DNA of 7,308 nucleotides from Pseudopedobacter sp. (GTDB lineage: Bacteria > Bacteroidota > Bacteroidia > Sphingobacteriales > Sphingobacteriaceae). A model generated the notes under the pieces. It saw only the letters and a list, made by a program, of their open reading frames with translations. It made no database searches and was not told where the DNA came from. Positions 5,641 through 7,308 of this stretch are shown in pieces. Where the stretch lies: assembly GCA_014378285.1 (NCBI GenBank), contig JACMNZ010000008.1, positions 1-7,308 on the forward strand, in the 5' to 3' direction. Made by a program: the position numbers and the translations under genes. Each line of letters begins with the position of its first letter. Position 1 is the first letter of the stretch.

Positions 5641-7308
5641 ATGAAGAAATTATCATATACAATTTATGTTTTTGTTTTAATAACCATAGTGTTTTCAGGG
5701 TGTAAAAAAGATTTTTTAAGCTTTGATTTTACTGAAGGTCCTGTTTCAAGTGAAAATGTATGGGGCTCAGACAGAAATGCAAGAGGTTTTTTAAATTTCA
5801 CTTACAGAGGTCTTTTAACCAGGTATGATTTAGGAGGCGGTGCCTTAATGTCAAGTGCATCAGACGAATCTGTAAACTCTAGCTTAAGTAGTTCAATTAA
5901 TATCATTAATAATGGTACTTGGGGGCCAGTTAATACTTTTGACGATCAATATAGTAATCTTTACAGTTCGCTCCGTTCAGCAAACGTGTTTTTAGAAGAA
6001 TCTTCCACAAGCCGTATTTTCCCTACTACAGATATCCCTGGTTTAAGAGGCGAGGCTTTTTTCTTGAGAGGGATGTTTCATTTTGAATTATTTAAAAGGT
6101 ATGGGAAAATTGTTTTGGCTAAAAGATCATTCAATGCGAATGAGAACTTAAACCTGCCTAGAAATACTATAGAAGAAGTTGTAGCGCAAATTGTTTTAGA
6201 TTGCGATTCTGCAAATGCTTTAATACCTTCTGTTTGGACAGGGTCAGGGTCAGGAGCACCTTATGATAGTGGTTATGCTCCAAATAATAGGGGCAGAGCG
6301 ACTAAAGCAGCAGCACTAGCTTTAAAATCAAGGGTATTGTTATATTTTGCAAGTGCTTTGTATAATACAAGTAATGATGTAGCGAGGTGGCAGAATGCAG
6401 CAAATGCAGCAAAAGAATTAATTGATTTAAATAAACACACACTATTAAGTAGAGCAGATTTCCCTAATCTTTGGAATTATAGCCTTGCCGCTACGCAATA
6501 CAATAAAGAAGTGATTTTTGCAACCACTGCGGTTGTTACCAACGCCATTGAGCAAAATAACGGCCCTGTAGGGTTTAATGCTGGCTTAGGTAGAGCAAAT
6601 CCAACACAAAACTTAGTTGATGCTTTTGAAATGAGCAATGGTAAACTAATTTCTGATCCAACATCAGGTTATAATCCTAACAACCCCTATTTAAATAGGG
6701 ACCCTCGTTTAAATCAATTTATTGTTTTTAATGGTTCAATATTTAAAACAGGAACACTTTCAAGGGCGGTAGAAACGTTTGACGGAGGTTTAGATAATGT
6801 TCAAACTAATCTTAACTCTACTAAAACAGGCTATTATTTAAGGAAGTTTTTAAGCGAAACTGCAACTTATAACATTCCATCTCCAGCTTCTGTTAGGAAA
6901 CCTTGGGTGCTATTCAGATATGCAGAAACTTTATTGAATTACGCTGAAGCTTTAAACGAAGCGGTTGGCCCAAATAATGAAGTTTACAATGCAGTAAATC
7001 AAATCAGAATAAGATCAGGAATGCCTGGATTAATTGTAGGATTGTCTCAAGCATCTATGCGAGATAGAATTAGGAATGAGCGTAGAGTTGAATTAAGTTT
7101 TGAAGAACATCGCTTTTTTGATGTACGCAGATGGAACCTAGGAGAAACTTTTTTTAACGGATCAGTAAGTGGTATGAAAATCACAAAAAATGGAACTGCA
7201 TTTACTTATGCACCATTTGTTGTGGAAAATCGCTTTTTTACAGCAAAAAATAATTTTTATCCTATCTCTCAGAGTGAATTAAGCAGAGCTCCTGCTTTAG
7301 GGCAAAAT
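5641..7308 (+). CDS. SusD/RagB-family surface lipoprotein, second copy (last few codons outside window)
   Basis: From ATG 5641 the frame is open for 556 codons to the right edge. The visible end ALGQN lines up with ALKQNPGW in the first SusD, so probably only about three codons and the stop are missing. The lipoprotein signal has Lys2-Lys3, a hydrophobic core and FSGC with Cys at 21, followed by Lys-Lys-Asp for surface export. Family motifs are GEAFFLRGMFHFELFKRYGK (137-156; the common second Gly of YGG is Lys156), ALALKSRVLLYFAS (225-238), EMSNGKLISDPTSGYNP (330-346), NRDPRL (352-357), RYAETLLNYAEALNEA (426-441), RNERRVELSFEEHRFFDVRRWN (478-499) and FYPISQSEL (539-547). Compared with the first SusD it carries about 11 extra Gly/Ser/Tyr-rich residues at 200-218. 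It has one non-lipobox cysteine, Cys188. The likely role is the substrate-binding lid for the SusC 20 bases upstream. It is a diverged paralogue of the first SusD; the ligand is unknown. Confidence 0.96.
   Translation, partial: MKKLSYTIYVFVLITIVFSGCKKDFLSFDFTEGPVSSENVWGSDRNARGFLNFTYRGLLTRYDLGGGALMSSASDESVNSSLSSSINIINNGTWGPVNTFDDQYSNLYSSLRSANVFLEESSTSRIFPTTDIPGLRGEAFFLRGMFHFELFKRYGKIVLAKRSFNANENLNLPRNTIEEVVAQIVLDCDSANALIPSVWTGSGSGAPYDSGYAPNNRGRATKAAALALKSRVLLYFASALYNTSNDVARWQNAANAAKELIDLNKHTLLSRADFPNLWNYSLAATQYNKEVIFATTAVVTNAIEQNNGPVGFNAGLGRANPTQNLVDAFEMSNGKLISDPTSGYNPNNPYLNRDPRLNQFIVFNGSIFKTGTLSRAVETFDGGLDNVQTNLNSTKTGYYLRKFLSETATYNIPSPASVRKPWVLFRYAETLLNYAEALNEAVGPNNEVYNAVNQIRIRSGMPGLIVGLSQASMRDRIRNERRVELSFEEHRFFDVRRWNLGETFFNGSVSGMKITKNGTAFTYAPFVVENRFFTAKNNFYPISQSELSRAPALGQN
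5701..5718 (+). repeat. 18-base identity shared with first susD (copy 2, lipobox junction)
   Basis: This is the second copy of the 18-base run at 980-997, at the equivalent codons (lipidated Cys21 to Leu26). The sequence diverges immediately on both sides, so it most likely marks selection on the export signal plus codon bias. Confidence 0.6.
6241..6252 (+). repeat. GGGTCA x2 tandem microrepeat in second susD
   Basis: Two perfect GGGTCA units, followed by a degenerate GGAGCA, encode Gly-Ser-Gly-Ser-Gly-Ala (201-206) at the start of the loop that is longer in this SusD than in its paralogue. The unit is six bases, so copy changes would stay in frame. Confidence 0.6.

Noticed and set aside
7250..7308. 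Missing stop codon in the second SusD as a possible truncation or fusion
   Set aside because: The visible residues run to the conserved QN of the family's C-terminal QNPG(W/Y) end, so the gene is simply cut by the window edge.

Overview
The window is a stretch of AT-rich DNA (about one third G+C by eye) from a member of the Bacteroidota. This rests on tandem SusC/SusD-type outer-membrane genes, start sites with no Shine-Dalgarno sequence, lipoproteins whose Cys is followed by Lys-Lys-Asp, and strong use of TTA, AAA and GAT codons. The style of the proteins resembles Pedobacter-like Sphingobacteriaceae, but that placement is an impression, not a demonstrated assignment.

Layout, all on the + strand and almost without gaps: (1) the last 300 codons of a SusC-like TonB-dependent receptor, entering from the left edge and ending at 905; (2) a complete SusD-like surface lipoprotein, 926-2560; (3) a complete SusC-like receptor of 1007 residues, 2597-5620; (4) a second SusD-like lipoprotein from 5641, open through codon 556 at the right edge and probably lacking only its last few codons. 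The gaps are 20, 36 and 20 bases, too short for separate control to be likely, so the four genes look like one operon. I see no terminator or convincing promoter between them.

Each SusC/SusD pair is expected to form a 'pedal-bin' complex. SusC is the TonB-powered barrel that imports an oligomeric nutrient (oligosaccharide, or in some family members peptide), and SusD is the substrate-binding lid on the cell surface. Two divergent pairs in a row suggest the interior of a polysaccharide utilisation locus (PUL) that handles different fragments of one substrate, or related substrates. The window holds no glycoside hydrolase, lyase, sulfatase, surface glycan-binding protein or regulator, so the substrate cannot be named. 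The complete SusC has no STN domain, which argues against direct signalling to an anti-sigma factor.

I found no sign of a new kind of system, mobile element, CRISPR array or RNA gene. The points worth a second look are subtle: an off-consensus TonB-box/plug region in the complete SusC, an extra Gly/Ser/Tyr-rich loop in the second SusD with a 6-base tandem repeat, EF-hand-like Asp/Asn loops in both SusCs, and the identical 20-base spacing within both pairs.
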